Part shown: piece by piece, positions 8,470-16,858 of the stretch
How positions within the stretch are numbered: the stretch's first letter is position 1
Layout of the letters: every line of letters starts with the position of its first letter
NCBI GenBank assembly: GCA_026390575.1
Contig: JAPLFR010000001.1
Coordinates: forward strand, 186,001 to 250,000
Direction of reading: 5' to 3'
Source: Ignavibacteriales bacterium
GTDB lineage: Bacteria > Bacteroidota > Ignavibacteria > UBA10030
Length of the DNA stretch: 64,000 nucleotides
Position numbers and translations under genes: made by a program
The notes under the pieces: model-generated
The model's database searches: none
Told to the model about the DNA's origin: nothing
What the model saw: only the letters and a program-made list of their open reading frames with translations

Positions 8470-9693
8470 ATGCTGATCAAAGAAAAGATTGCACAGGCAA
8501 TAGGCATTCTGAAAGAGTTCAACATCGATTGCTGGGTTACGTTCACCCGCGAAAGTGCCATCAACGGCGATCCGACACTTCCATTTCTCGTACCTGCGGA
8601 TCTGACCTGGCATAGTGCACTCATTATCACGAAAGAGGGAAATACGAGAGCAATTGTCGGTCAATTCGATAAGAAGATGGTGGAAGATACCGGAGCTTAC
8701 AAGACCGTTGTTGGATATGTGGAAGGGATAAAGAAACCATTAACGGAATATCTCAGCGGCCTGAATCCGGCATCGATTGCTGTGAACTATTCCAAGGACA
8801 GTGAAATCGCCGATGGGTTGACACACGGGATGTATCTGACACTTCTTGAATTTCTCTCTGAAATCAATTTCCAGGATCGAATTATTTCTGCCGAGAGAAT
8901 AATATCTGCACTGCGGCAGCGGAAAACGAAATGCGAACTTCAACATATCAAAGAAGCAATTCGACAAACCGAAAAAATATTTTCCAAGGTTGCGAAGGTT
9001 ATCAAACCGGGAATGACAGAGGAACAGATCGCTCAGTTTATGCGCAATGAAGTGAAGAAAGCCGGATTGGAATTAGCGTGGGATGCTCATGTCTGCCCGG
9101 CGGTCTTTTCCGGTCCAGCAACAGCCGGTGCACACTATAACCCTACGAAGCGAAAAGTAAAACCGGGTCATATTCTGAACATGGATTTTGGAGTCAAGGT
9201 CGATCATTATTGTTCCGATCTTCAGCGAACATTCTATATCCTGAGGCCGGGTGAAACAAAAGCGCCGCCCGATGTGCAGAAAGGTTTCAACACCATTGTC
9301 GAGTCGATAGAGTGCGCGCGCGCGGCGATGAAACCAGGAGTTCACGGAGTCGAAATTGATTCTCTCTCGAGGCAAGTTCTAAAGAAAAATGGTTACGAAG
9401 AATTTCCTCACGGCCTTGGGCATCAAGTAGGGAGATTCGCGCATGATGGAACAGCGCTGCTTGGCCCTGCATGGGAAAAATATGCACAGAAACCTTTTCA
9501 ACCGTTGGAAGAGGGAATGGTTTTCACACTGGAACCACGTCTCACGGTTGAGGGCTATGGTGTGGCGACAGTCGAAAATATGGTAGTGGTGACCGAAAAC
9601 GGGACAGAGTATCTTTCAACTCCGCAGAAAAAACTTATTTGTATCAACTCAGGAATTCATAAAACGTCTAAAAAATTTCCTAAGCAGCGTTAA
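8470..9693 (+). CDS. M24-family metallopeptidase (Xaa-Pro aminopeptidase-like)
   Basis: Cytoplasmic dinuclear metallopeptidase of 407 residues. An N-terminal creatinase/prolidase-like domain (about 1-150) precedes the pita-bread catalytic domain (about 155-395). The metal ligands are visible: Asp in NMDFGV, Asp in CSDLQRTF, His in HGLGHQVGRF, Glu in FTLEPR and Glu in ATVENM. Start ATG follows AAAGGATT. It probably releases N-terminal residues preceding proline or splits X-Pro dipeptides. It stands alone between a remnant and a convergent efflux gene. Confidence 0.85.
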   Translation: MLIKEKIAQAIGILKEFNIDCWVTFTRESAINGDPTLPFLVPADLTWHSALIITKEGNTRAIVGQFDKKMVEDTGAYKTVVGYVEGIKKPLTEYLSGLNPASIAVNYSKDSEIADGLTHGMYLTLLEFLSEINFQDRIISAERIISALRQRKTKCELQHIKEAIRQTEKIFSKVAKVIKPGMTEEQIAQFMRNEVKKAGLELAWDAHVCPAVFSGPATAGAHYNPTKRKVKPGHILNMDFGVKVDHYCSDLQRTFYILRPGETKAPPDVQKGFNTIVESIECARAAMKPGVHGVEIDSLSRQVLKKNGYEEFPHGLGHQVGRFAHDGTALLGPAWEKYAQKPFQPLEEGMVFTLEPRLTVEGYGVATVENMVVVTENGTEYLSTPQKKLICINSGIHKTSKKFPKQR

Positions 9694-9961
9694 TAAAATA
9701 TCTTTTCATCGATAACGATCCAATAAGAACTTGATAAAAATACAAATGGATATGGCAAGAATGAAAATGCAATATTCCCGCTCACATTTGTCGATTGTAA
9801 AGACTAGAGATTGCGGGTCCTCGTGAGGTTATGAAAATGAGAAGCCGTAATTTTTCAAACTGGTCTTTCCTGTTACTGGGGGGGCGCGCACTTTGATTAC
9901 TGATCAACTCTTTGATATTTACGAAACACTATTATGAATCACAATGGTAATCGTAATCAAA

Positions 9962-11212
9962 TCATAATTTACAATCGCTCATAATTCCACCCCTATCTTC
10001 CGAAATCGATTTCAAGTTATTGTTATAACGGATAAAGATGAGTAACAGAATTGCTGAAGTTACAGCGGTTGCGGCACCAAAATAGAATGGTATGCTTGAA
10101 TCGATTTTATCGTACAATAATCCTGCAATAACACTTGCAGGCAACAGTGTGATGCCAAGTAATGCATTGTAGATACCCAAACCTGTACCCTGCTTGTTTT
10201 TATCGATCATATCTGAAATAAAAGCTTTTTGTATCCCGTCAGTTGCAGCAGAATATAATCCATAGAGTGCAAAAAGACCGACAATAACTGTAATGCTGTT
10301 CGTGGCACCAAATCCATAATAGACGATCGCATAAATCAAATAGCCTATAAAGAGAATTCTTTCTTTCCCAATTCTATCGGAAAGTGAACCGATTGGAATG
10401 GAAAGTAATACTGAAACAATGCTTGTGATCAAATACACAAGCGGAATAAAAGCAACTTTCACTCCTACTTCATTGGCTTTCACCATCAAGAGAGCGTCGG
10501 TGGAGTTTCCGAGTGTGAAGATGAAAACAATCCCAAGAAAGAAATAATATATTTTTGGAAAATCTTTGAAATGGAATTTATTAAAGAGATTTTCTTTACT
10601 CCTTTTGGCCTCTCGTATGCCAAAAAATAATACAAATACACCTAGTATGGATGGTATTCCAGCCAACAAAAAAATAAGTCTAAAGTTATCAGGAAAGGTG
10701 AAGAGCAATGCAAAGGCCATGAGCGGACCAACTATTGCACCGCTATTGTCCATCGCTTTTTGTAAACCGAAACTTTTTCCTGTCTCATTATTGGTCACCG
10801 ATCCCGCAATAAGACTGTCGCGCGGCGCAGTTCGAATTCCCTTTCCAACTCTCTCGATAAAACGCAGATATAAAACCTGGAGGGGCGAAATGACAAACGA
10901 ATAAAGCGGGATGATAATGGTAGAAATGCCATATCCTATCAACATAAAAGGTTTGTTCTTGCCGATTTTATCACTCCAAAAACCAGACAGGGATTTAAGG
11001 AGCGAGGCAGTACTCTCGGCGATACCCTCAATTATTGACAAACTAGTTTTTGAAGCACCCATCGAGAGCAAAAACATCGGCATGACAGCATAAACCATCT
11101 TAACAGAAGTGTCTGTAAGAAAACTGGTCAATCCCGTAAACAGAATATTCCTGTTGAACCCTAAATATTGTTTTTCTTTTTTGATTTCAATCTTATCTTC
11201 ACAGTTTATCAT
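9962..11212 (-). CDS. MFS transporter, drug-efflux type
   Basis: Inner-membrane protein of 416 residues with about 12 hydrophobic segments. The loop 2-3 motif is visible as GFWSDKIGKNKP, a variant of G-x-x-x-D-R-x-G-R-K/R, and the second-half copy as GSLSDRIGKE. Acid residues in IERVGKGIRTAPRD lie at the start of TM5, a stretch shared with MFS subfamilies carrying RVGKGIRTAPRD. It is the second gene of a marR-MFS pair on the minus strand, 35 bases downstream of the regulator, which suggests MarR-controlled efflux of a toxic compound. Substrate is unknown. Confidence 0.85.
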   Translation of the reverse strand: MINCEDKIEIKKEKQYLGFNRNILFTGLTSFLTDTSVKMVYAVMPMFLLSMGASKTSLSIIEGIAESTASLLKSLSGFWSDKIGKNKPFMLIGYGISTIIIPLYSFVISPLQVLYLRFIERVGKGIRTAPRDSLIAGSVTNNETGKSFGLQKAMDNSGAIVGPLMAFALLFTFPDNFRLIFLLAGIPSILGVFVLFFGIREAKRSKENLFNKFHFKDFPKIYYFFLGIVFIFTLGNSTDALLMVKANEVGVKVAFIPLVYLITSIVSVLLSIPIGSLSDRIGKERILFIGYLIYAIVYYGFGATNSITVIVGLFALYGLYSAATDGIQKAFISDMIDKNKQGTGLGIYNALLGITLLPASVIAGLLYDKIDSSIPFYFGAATAVTSAILLLIFIRYNNNLKSISEDRGGIMSDCKL

Positions 11213-11241
11213 TACAATCCCTTCCGGGGGAATTCAAAATT

Positions 11242-11251
11242 CTAACGTTAG
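11242..11251. promoter_or_regulatory. Palindrome CTAACGTTAG between marR and MFS
   Basis: Perfect 10-base palindrome overlapping the last codons of marR, 30 bases upstream of the MFS start. It shares the CTAA half-site with the palindrome upstream of marR, so it may be a second MarR operator. This is inferred from symmetry and position only. Confidence 0.4.
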
Positions 11252-11664
11252 TTACATCTCACTGTTTTTCTTAACAACTTTATCAGGATTGCTGTTTCTG
11301 TCTCACTCAATCCTGATCTTAATATTTTTGCCATACGCTCATGGGCGATCTCCATGATGGTGTTTATCTTCATTCCTTTTTTCGCTAAATGCAAATGCTG
11401 AGAACGCTTATCCTTATCAGATTGTACTCTTTTTACATACCCTTTGGCAGTCAATTTATCGACGAGCACCGTTACAGTTGGTTTTGTCAATTTCAATTCC
11501 GTCGCAAGTTCAGAAATTGATGGGTTTTTCATTCTGACAATAACTCGAAGATAGCGTAATTGCTGATGTGTGAGATCGTTAAAATCGAACTGGTTCATGG
11601 TTTCCTCAACCACATTATCGATGAGGGCAGAGAGGTAATTGATTGCTTCTTTGAGATTGTTCAT
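11248..11664 (-). CDS. MarR-family transcriptional regulator
   Basis: Cytoplasmic DNA-binding protein of 138 residues. The winged helix-turn-helix lies at about 50-110 (PSISELATELKLTKPTVTVL, then VDKLTAKGYVKR, then the wing SDKDKRSQHLHL), flanked by helices for dimerisation. The family usually represses its own operon and an adjacent efflux or enzyme gene and is released by phenolic or oxidative ligands. The MFS gene follows on the same strand, so it is the likely target. Palindromes at 11687-11705 and 11242-11251 are candidate operators. Confidence 0.9.
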   Translation of the reverse strand: MNNLKEAINYLSALIDNVVEETMNQFDFNDLTHQQLRYLRVIVRMKNPSISELATELKLTKPTVTVLVDKLTAKGYVKRVQSDKDKRSQHLHLAKKGMKINTIMEIAHERMAKILRSGLSETETAILIKLLRKTVRCN

Positions 11665-11686
11665 AATTGTTCTATCATAATATTAA

Positions 11687-11705
11687 TTAGAATAATCTAA
11701 CTAGA
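11687..11705. promoter_or_regulatory. Candidate MarR operator upstream of marR
   Basis: Inverted repeat TTAGA-ATAA-TCTAA, overlapping a second one TCTA-AC-TAGA, 23-41 bases upstream of the marR ATG on the minus strand. Position and the AT-rich half-sites fit MarR operators that overlap the promoter. Binding not shown. Confidence 0.5.
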
Positions 11706-11769
11706 ACCTATCTCATAAACGAAAAAATGACTTGTACTTTGCCAAAGTGTCATGTAAATTTAAAACACT

Positions 11770-12356
11770 ATGGCAAGACGAGAAGAAATATCAGATGAAC
11801 AATGGGCAATCATAAAACCCTGCATACCGAAACACACAACACGCGACGATGGACGTGGTCGACCTTGGCGAGACGATCGAGAAATATTCAATAGAATATT
11901 TTGGATTCTTCGTTCAGGTGCTCGATGGTGCGATCTTCCAGGACGCTTTCCACCTTATCAATCCTGTCATCGACGATTTCAACAATGGGTTCGCACTGGT
12001 GTTCTGCGAATATTACTGGAAGCTTTAGCCAGAGACCTTTGCGACCGAGGTCATTTCGACTTGAGCCAATGTTTTATCGACGCGACCTTTGTGATCGCGA
12101 AAAAGGGGGCTTCGGAGTGGGAAATACCACGCGCGGCAAAGGTACGAAGCTCATGGCAATGGCAGACAGCACTGGTCTTCCTTTCGCCATGTACGCTACA
12201 TCTGCTGCGCCGCATGAAGTCACCCTTGTTCACCATACTATCAAAGAACGGTTTCTTAGAGCTCGACCCGAACATTTAGTTGGAGATCGAGCTTACGACA
12301 GCGATCCTCTTGATGCAGAACTTGCTCACCAAAGGATCGAGTTCATTGCAGAGTAA
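11770..12356 (+). mobile_element. IS5-family (IS427-like) transposase, frameshifted and 3'-truncated
   Basis: The N-terminal part in one frame (from ATG 11770: MARREEISDEQWAIIKPC, helix-turn-helix region, then LSQCFIDATFVIAKKG with the first catalytic Asp) continues one frame back as GGFGVGNTTRGKGTKLM, ATSAAPHEVTLV and LVGDRAYDSDPLD with the second Asp. The change occurs at an A5G5 run near 12098-12107, the type of site used for programmed -1 frameshifting in this family. The protein stops at HQRIEFIAE, missing the last 60 or so residues that carry the catalytic Glu, so the copy is inactive. No right inverted repeat was found. It abuts a histidine-kinase tail in the same frame. Confidence 0.85.
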
Positions 12357-12473
12357 GTTATTCTTTTACATAAAGGCCGGATTACAGTTGAAAGCAAGCT
12401 TGGTGCTGGAAGCAAATTTATCGTTGAACTTCCCCAACAATCTTCTAACCTAAATACTCCCAAGGTTTCATAG
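12357..12473 (+). pseudogene. C-terminal remnant of a histidine kinase
   Basis: Directly after the transposase stop, in the same frame, the translation reads LLHKGRITVESKLGAGSKF then IVELPQQSS, ending at TAG 12471. This is the G2-box-distal end of a HATPase_c domain (H-x-G-x-I-x-V-x-S-x-x-G-x-G-T-x-F-x-V-x-L-P). The rest of the kinase is gone. The truncated IS end and this fragment meet at a deletion or recombination junction near 12353. Confidence 0.75.
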
Positions 12474-12597
12474 TTTTATTCCAATCGCTTAGTTTTCATT
12501 TTGTTATTCTATTTTGTTATTCTATTTTGAATATCCTTTAATTATATTTAACTTGTTATTATACATTGCTAAATATTTATCATGGAGAATATGGGCT

Positions 12598-15027
12598 ATG
12601 AAAAACACATTATTTAATAAACTCTTCTTCGTAGCACTCGGTTTTTTTATGCTGATAGGGCTTCTCATCTATCCTCAAATAGTAGATGCGCAAATAAAAA
12701 ACATACGATTCAAGCATCTCACCGTTAATGACGGGCTTTCAAATAATTGGGTGCATTCCATTCTTCAAGATAAATATGGTTTTATTTGGTTTGGCTCCGA
12801 TGACGGTTTAGATCGTTTTGATGGATATTCTTTCCGTGAATATAAAAATAACTTTCGAGATACAAATTCAATCAGCAGCGCTAGTGCTTGGACTATCTTT
12901 AAAGATAGCAGGGGAGAATTATGGATTGGCACGAGACTAGGCCTCAATCGTTATGACAGAAAAAACGACCGGTTCATTAAATATTCTGAAGTCCCACAAC
13001 AACTTGTATGCTCAATCGCAGAAGATAAAGATAAAAATCTCTGGGTATCCACAAATACTGATTTATTCTGTCTTAATTTAGAAAATAATAGTGTCCATAA
13101 GTATGGCCGAAATGATTTCTCACAGAAAAAAAATTACATAGAACTTTCTTCAGTAGTTGTTGACAGTAGAAATAATGTATGGATAGGTAGCACTAATGGT
13201 TTATTCTTGTATGATAAAGAAAAAGATTCTTTTATTAATTATAATTACGATGATAACGATCCCGGTAGTTTAGGAGATAACCGTATCTATTCAATATTGG
13301 AGGATAAAGCTGGCAGATTATGGATAGGCAATCAAGCTGGTTTAGATTTATTCACGAACGCACAGGACCATCCACAGAAAGGCATATTCGAACATTATCA
13401 AAACGACAGTCGAGATGAAAGCAGTATTTCAAAAGGGACAATTCGGTCTCTCTTAGAGGATGATAAACATAATCTATGGATAGGTACTGAAAACGGCGGA
13501 TTGGATATGATCAATCTCACTAACTTCCATAACAGGGTCAATACCTTTATCCATTTTAAAAACGATCCTAGTAACGGAACCAGCTTGAGTAATAATTCTA
13601 TTTATTCTCTATGCCAAGACGAACAAGGCAACATTTGGATTGGCACCTATGGTGATGGAATAAATAGAATTAATCTACAAGAAGATAAGTTTATTCATCT
13701 CAAGAGTGAACTCGGTAGAAAAAGATCATTGAACAATAGCCAGGTGAATACTTTCCTGGAAGAAGACGACTTTCTCTGGATAGGTACTGAAGGGGGCTTA
13801 AACAGATATAATAAAAGAGACGATACATTTACTCATTTTGTTAATGACCCTTTAGATAAAAAAAGTATAGGTTCCAATGCTGTGTGTGCTATTTATAAAG
13901 ACAAACTTGGAAACTTATGGGTGGGAACATGGGCTGGCGGTCTCAACAGGTTTGACTATAGAACAGAAACATTTGAGCATTATTATAATGATCCTAAAGA
14001 CACAAGTAGTATAGGCAGCAACAATATATTTTCTATTATTGAAGATAGCAGAGGAAATTTATGGATCGGAACCTGGGGTGACGGGCTGAATATGTTTGAT
14101 AGAAAAAAGAACACATTCACGAGGTACAATATTTCGAATTCAGGAATATGTACAAATTATGTTACTTCAATTATTGAAGCAAAAAATGGAGCTTTATGGG
14201 TGGTAGATGAAACCTCGATCGAACGTTTCGACAGAGTAACAAAAAATTTCGAGCGTTTTGTCCATTCTGCAAATGATACGACAAGCTTGAGCGGCAATAA
14301 GGTAATATCAATTTACGAAGACAGTAAAGGGAATCTTTGGATAGGGACAGATGCGGGTCTTAATCTGTTTAATAAATCTACTAATGGATTTACATATTAT
14401 CAAAGAGAAGATGGACTGCCTGATAATTCTATTAACAGCATTACTCAAGATGATCATGGAAATCTTTGGATGGGCACGAATAAAGGTATATCAAAATTCA
14501 ATAATGCAGTAAATCTTCCTATAAAACCGAAGTTCAATAATTATACATATGCAGACGGTTTGCAGGGTAACGGATTTCGCAATCGGTCATGTTGTAAGGG
14601 TACCGACGGATTGATGTATTTTGGAGGTTCAAACGGATTCAACGTATTTGATCCGGACAATGTACCGGAAAACTTATATATTCCACCGATCGTCATCACT
14701 AATTTTCAAATATTTCATAAACCCGTTAACATCGGCGAAAGGGGATTGGGAAAAGAAACTGGAGTTGATGAGGATTTGATTCTGTCTCATACACAGTCCG
14801 TTATTTCATTAGATTTTGCAGCTCTCAATTATATTGCATCTTTTAAAAACCAGTATGCATTTAAAATGGAAGGATTTGACAAAGACTGGTATTATGTTGG
14901 TGCAAAACACACTACGACCTACACAAATTTAAATCCAGGGAAGTATATTTTTCGAGTCAAAGGTTCCAATAACGATGCTGTATGGAATGAGAAAGGCGTT
15001 GCTTTGCCAATAGTCATCAAGCCATAA
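12598..15027 (+). CDS. Reg_prop/Y_Y_Y sensor ectodomain lacking a kinase
   Basis: Secreted or periplasmic protein of 809 residues with a signal peptide (1-31, ending VDAQ). It contains about 13 Reg_prop blades marked by N/E-L-W-I-G-T motifs roughly every 50-60 residues, then a Y_Y_Y domain at the end (FKMEGFDKDWYYVG, then GKYIFRVKGSNNDAVW). In its family this sensor half is followed by a transmembrane helix and a histidine kinase or hybrid kinase with AraC output. Here it stops at LPIVIKP, exactly where the membrane helix should begin, so it is probably a truncated sensor. I chose ATG 12598 because GGAG lies 14 bases upstream and a signal peptide starts there; TTG 12514 would add an unneeded hydrophobic extension. 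Confidence 0.85.
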   Translation: MKNTLFNKLFFVALGFFMLIGLLIYPQIVDAQIKNIRFKHLTVNDGLSNNWVHSILQDKYGFIWFGSDDGLDRFDGYSFREYKNNFRDTNSISSASAWTIFKDSRGELWIGTRLGLNRYDRKNDRFIKYSEVPQQLVCSIAEDKDKNLWVSTNTDLFCLNLENNSVHKYGRNDFSQKKNYIELSSVVVDSRNNVWIGSTNGLFLYDKEKDSFINYNYDDNDPGSLGDNRIYSILEDKAGRLWIGNQAGLDLFTNAQDHPQKGIFEHYQNDSRDESSISKGTIRSLLEDDKHNLWIGTENGGLDMINLTNFHNRVNTFIHFKNDPSNGTSLSNNSIYSLCQDEQGNIWIGTYGDGINRINLQEDKFIHLKSELGRKRSLNNSQVNTFLEEDDFLWIGTEGGLNRYNKRDDTFTHFVNDPLDKKSIGSNAVCAIYKDKLGNLWVGTWAGGLNRFDYRTETFEHYYNDPKDTSSIGSNNIFSIIEDSRGNLWIGTWGDGLNMFDRKKNTFTRYNISNSGICTNYVTSIIEAKNGALWVVDETSIERFDRVTKNFERFVHSANDTTSLSGNKVISIYEDSKGNLWIGTDAGLNLFNKSTNGFTYYQREDGLPDNSINSITQDDHGNLWMGTNKGISKFNNAVNLPIKPKFNNYTYADGLQGNGFRNRSCCKGTDGLMYFGGSNGFNVFDPDNVPENLYIPPIVITNFQIFHKPVNIGERGLGKETGVDEDLILSHTQSVISLDFAALNYIASFKNQYAFKMEGFDKDWYYVGAKHTTTYTNLNPGKYIFRVKGSNNDAVWNEKGVALPIVIKP

Positions 15028-15165
15028 TATTAGATTGCCTCATAGTTCCGGATTCTATGAGTGGCAGTTGCAGCAGAAATTATTTTCTAGGTTTATAAGG
15101 CGCGTGCAAGCAAGAACTATGAGAACTTGCATGCTTCAATTTTAACCAATCGAATTCGATGAACA

Positions 15166-15582
15166 TTATTCGATTGTTGCTATGACTTTCAAATCATTAC
15201 CCTTTATCGCCGATGTATGGATATATCCAATTGCTCCTAAGGTTGACGTAACCTTTTTAATCATTTCATCGTCATTTTGTACAGCTTCGGGTGCTTTCGC
15301 TTCACCGGATAGCTGTAATTTCATCCATAGTTTTCTAAGGATAAGAATATCTTCTCCAATGAAGTCACACAATGCCTGCCGGAGGAACTGATCTTTGCTA
15401 TCATAGACAATAATTTTTGTACCATCAGACCACTTCGTATTATTCAAATTATAAATTTGTTTCAAGGAACCTGCGGTTATTTTCGATACTGGGATTGATT
15501 TATTCACGATCACTGCCACTTGGGCCCAACCGATTGAAACAAACACTATCATTAGAAAAAGTACGCAATAAAAGTATTTCAT
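15166..15582 (-). CDS. PstS-like phosphate-binding-family secreted protein
   Basis: Exported protein of 138 residues with a signal peptide (1-20, ending GWAQ). The body (VNKSIPVSKITAGSLKQIYN, WSDGTKIIVYD, and LGAIGYIHTSAIKG) matches the short single-domain members of the PstS/PBP-like superfamily, in which I-x-x-I-F/Y-x-x-x-x-x-x-W-x-D-G-x-x-I is typical. It is about half the length of a true PstS and has no Pst permease neighbours. Such stand-alone proteins often sit near sensor kinases; the Reg_prop sensor converges on it here. Start ATG has GAGGGAAGC upstream. Confidence 0.75.
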   Translation of the reverse strand: MKYFYCVLFLMIVFVSIGWAQVAVIVNKSIPVSKITAGSLKQIYNLNNTKWSDGTKIIVYDSKDQFLRQALCDFIGEDILILRKLWMKLQLSGEAKAPEAVQNDDEMIKKVTSTLGAIGYIHTSAIKGNDLKVIATIE

Positions 15583-16141
15583 TGCTTCCCTCGTTCCCTA
15601 TTATATTAGGATATTACACTAACAATCAGATTGTAATTATTCGTTTTTATGATGAGTAAATCTTTGTTTTTATCTTTTAAAGACACAACTCGTTTGCAAT
15701 ATAGACTATAGCTATAATATTATCAACTAATTTCTGTTATGCAAGCTGATTCGTATAATTTGGATACCTATAGGACTACAAATATGTCGTAACCAATACC
15801 TGCCTATACTAAACAAACTAAGTTCACATTGATAATTTTCATATTTGTATCAGACATCTACCATTCATGCTTATCCTTCCCTCACTCATTCGGTCAACTT
15901 GTCAAGAAGTGACCACTTTTGGGAGCCACTGGATAGGCAGCACCGATAAAATCTCCGCTTGCTATAAAATGACAAATCTTTCTTTAGTAAGAAATGAATC
16001 AACTTTGATATTTAACCAGTCGAGAGCAATAATTATTAATGTGTAAGTATCGTTGCTGATATCTTTTGCATGTGCATCTATAAGGTAATTATTCAACTCT
16101 CAGGCTGAGTTCGTATGAGTTCCGCCCCCCGCTACATCCCG

Positions 16142-16172
16142 AACTCAGTTCACTTAGGACTGAGTTTTTTTT
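16142..16172 (+). terminator. Intrinsic terminator
   Basis: Perfect 8-bp stem AACTCAGT/ACTGAGTT with a 9-base loop followed by eight T residues. No intact gene precedes it, so it is presumably left over from a lost transcript. Confidence 0.7.
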
Positions 16173-16576
16173 CATCATTTCGCCGATTTGAGGGATTTCT
16201 GCAGGAACTGGTTGAAAATAGAAGCGGACCATCTCCGTTTTCCTATCTATTGTAATAGTCTTAATACACTTCTGAAAAATAAGCTTCTTATCATATTAAT
16301 GCAACAAAATTTTTCACCTCAAAGGAATGAAATCATTCATTCCCTTAAATATTTTTTAGTGGAACAGTTTAATAGGTCAATTTAAGCCGACAATGGGATT
16401 ATATTGAAGAGTTTATTCGTGAAATTGCGGAACGAGTAATAGAACAAAATCCGCTTTTTGGATCCCGCTATTGTGTCTTGACTTTGATGGTGGAATAATC
16501 AGCTTATACGAAAACTTGATTTACTAACAGGTGAGGGAGTGTCATCTTAACTTCCTGTATTATTAGCCTAAAGTGG

Positions 16577-16681
16577 CAAAAATCCGCACGTTGCTATTCA
16601 CTATGAGATTTGATACTTTTATACTTATAGTGTCGTAATTCTGTTCACCAAGCGTGGATTGGAGAAAAGAGTATGCACGCA
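16577..16681 (+). repeat. Kinase-leader repeat, copy 2
   Basis: Partner of 4543-4641, located 178 bases upstream of the second hybrid kinase. Conserved blocks are TTGCTATTCACT, TATAGTGT and AAAAGAGTATG. Confidence 0.6.
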
Positions 16682-16858
16682 GGAATAAGCTCTCAAGGGG
16701 TCTTATCAGTTTTCCCACCATATGTGTTTAAAAAACCAAAATCTGGTGTTTCGTATTTCCTTTTCAAAATTATTTTTTTCTACAACACACAATTTTCCTG
16801 TTCGGTCAGGATTTCCATCCTGAAATATACAAAGCGGTTTGCAATTTAGATTATCATC

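Larger units (their letters stand above)
15583..16858. other. 1.3-kb region without an intact gene
   Basis: No frame here has coding character. The contents I can identify are an intrinsic terminator at 16142-16172, a CCCCCCGCTAC fragment near 16126 that matches the 3' end of the tRNA-Met at 26437, and the kinase-leader repeat at 16577-16681. A short readable piece near 16389-16497 (WDYIEEFIREIAERVIEQN) may be part of a decayed gene of unknown type. The region looks like an accumulation of relics. Confidence 0.5.

Noticed and set aside
12600-14550. Periodic similarity resembling DNA tandem repeats or CRISPR-like spacing
   Set aside because: The periodicity is the protein-level repeat of Reg_prop blades; DNA copies are divergent and there are no conserved direct repeats with spacers.
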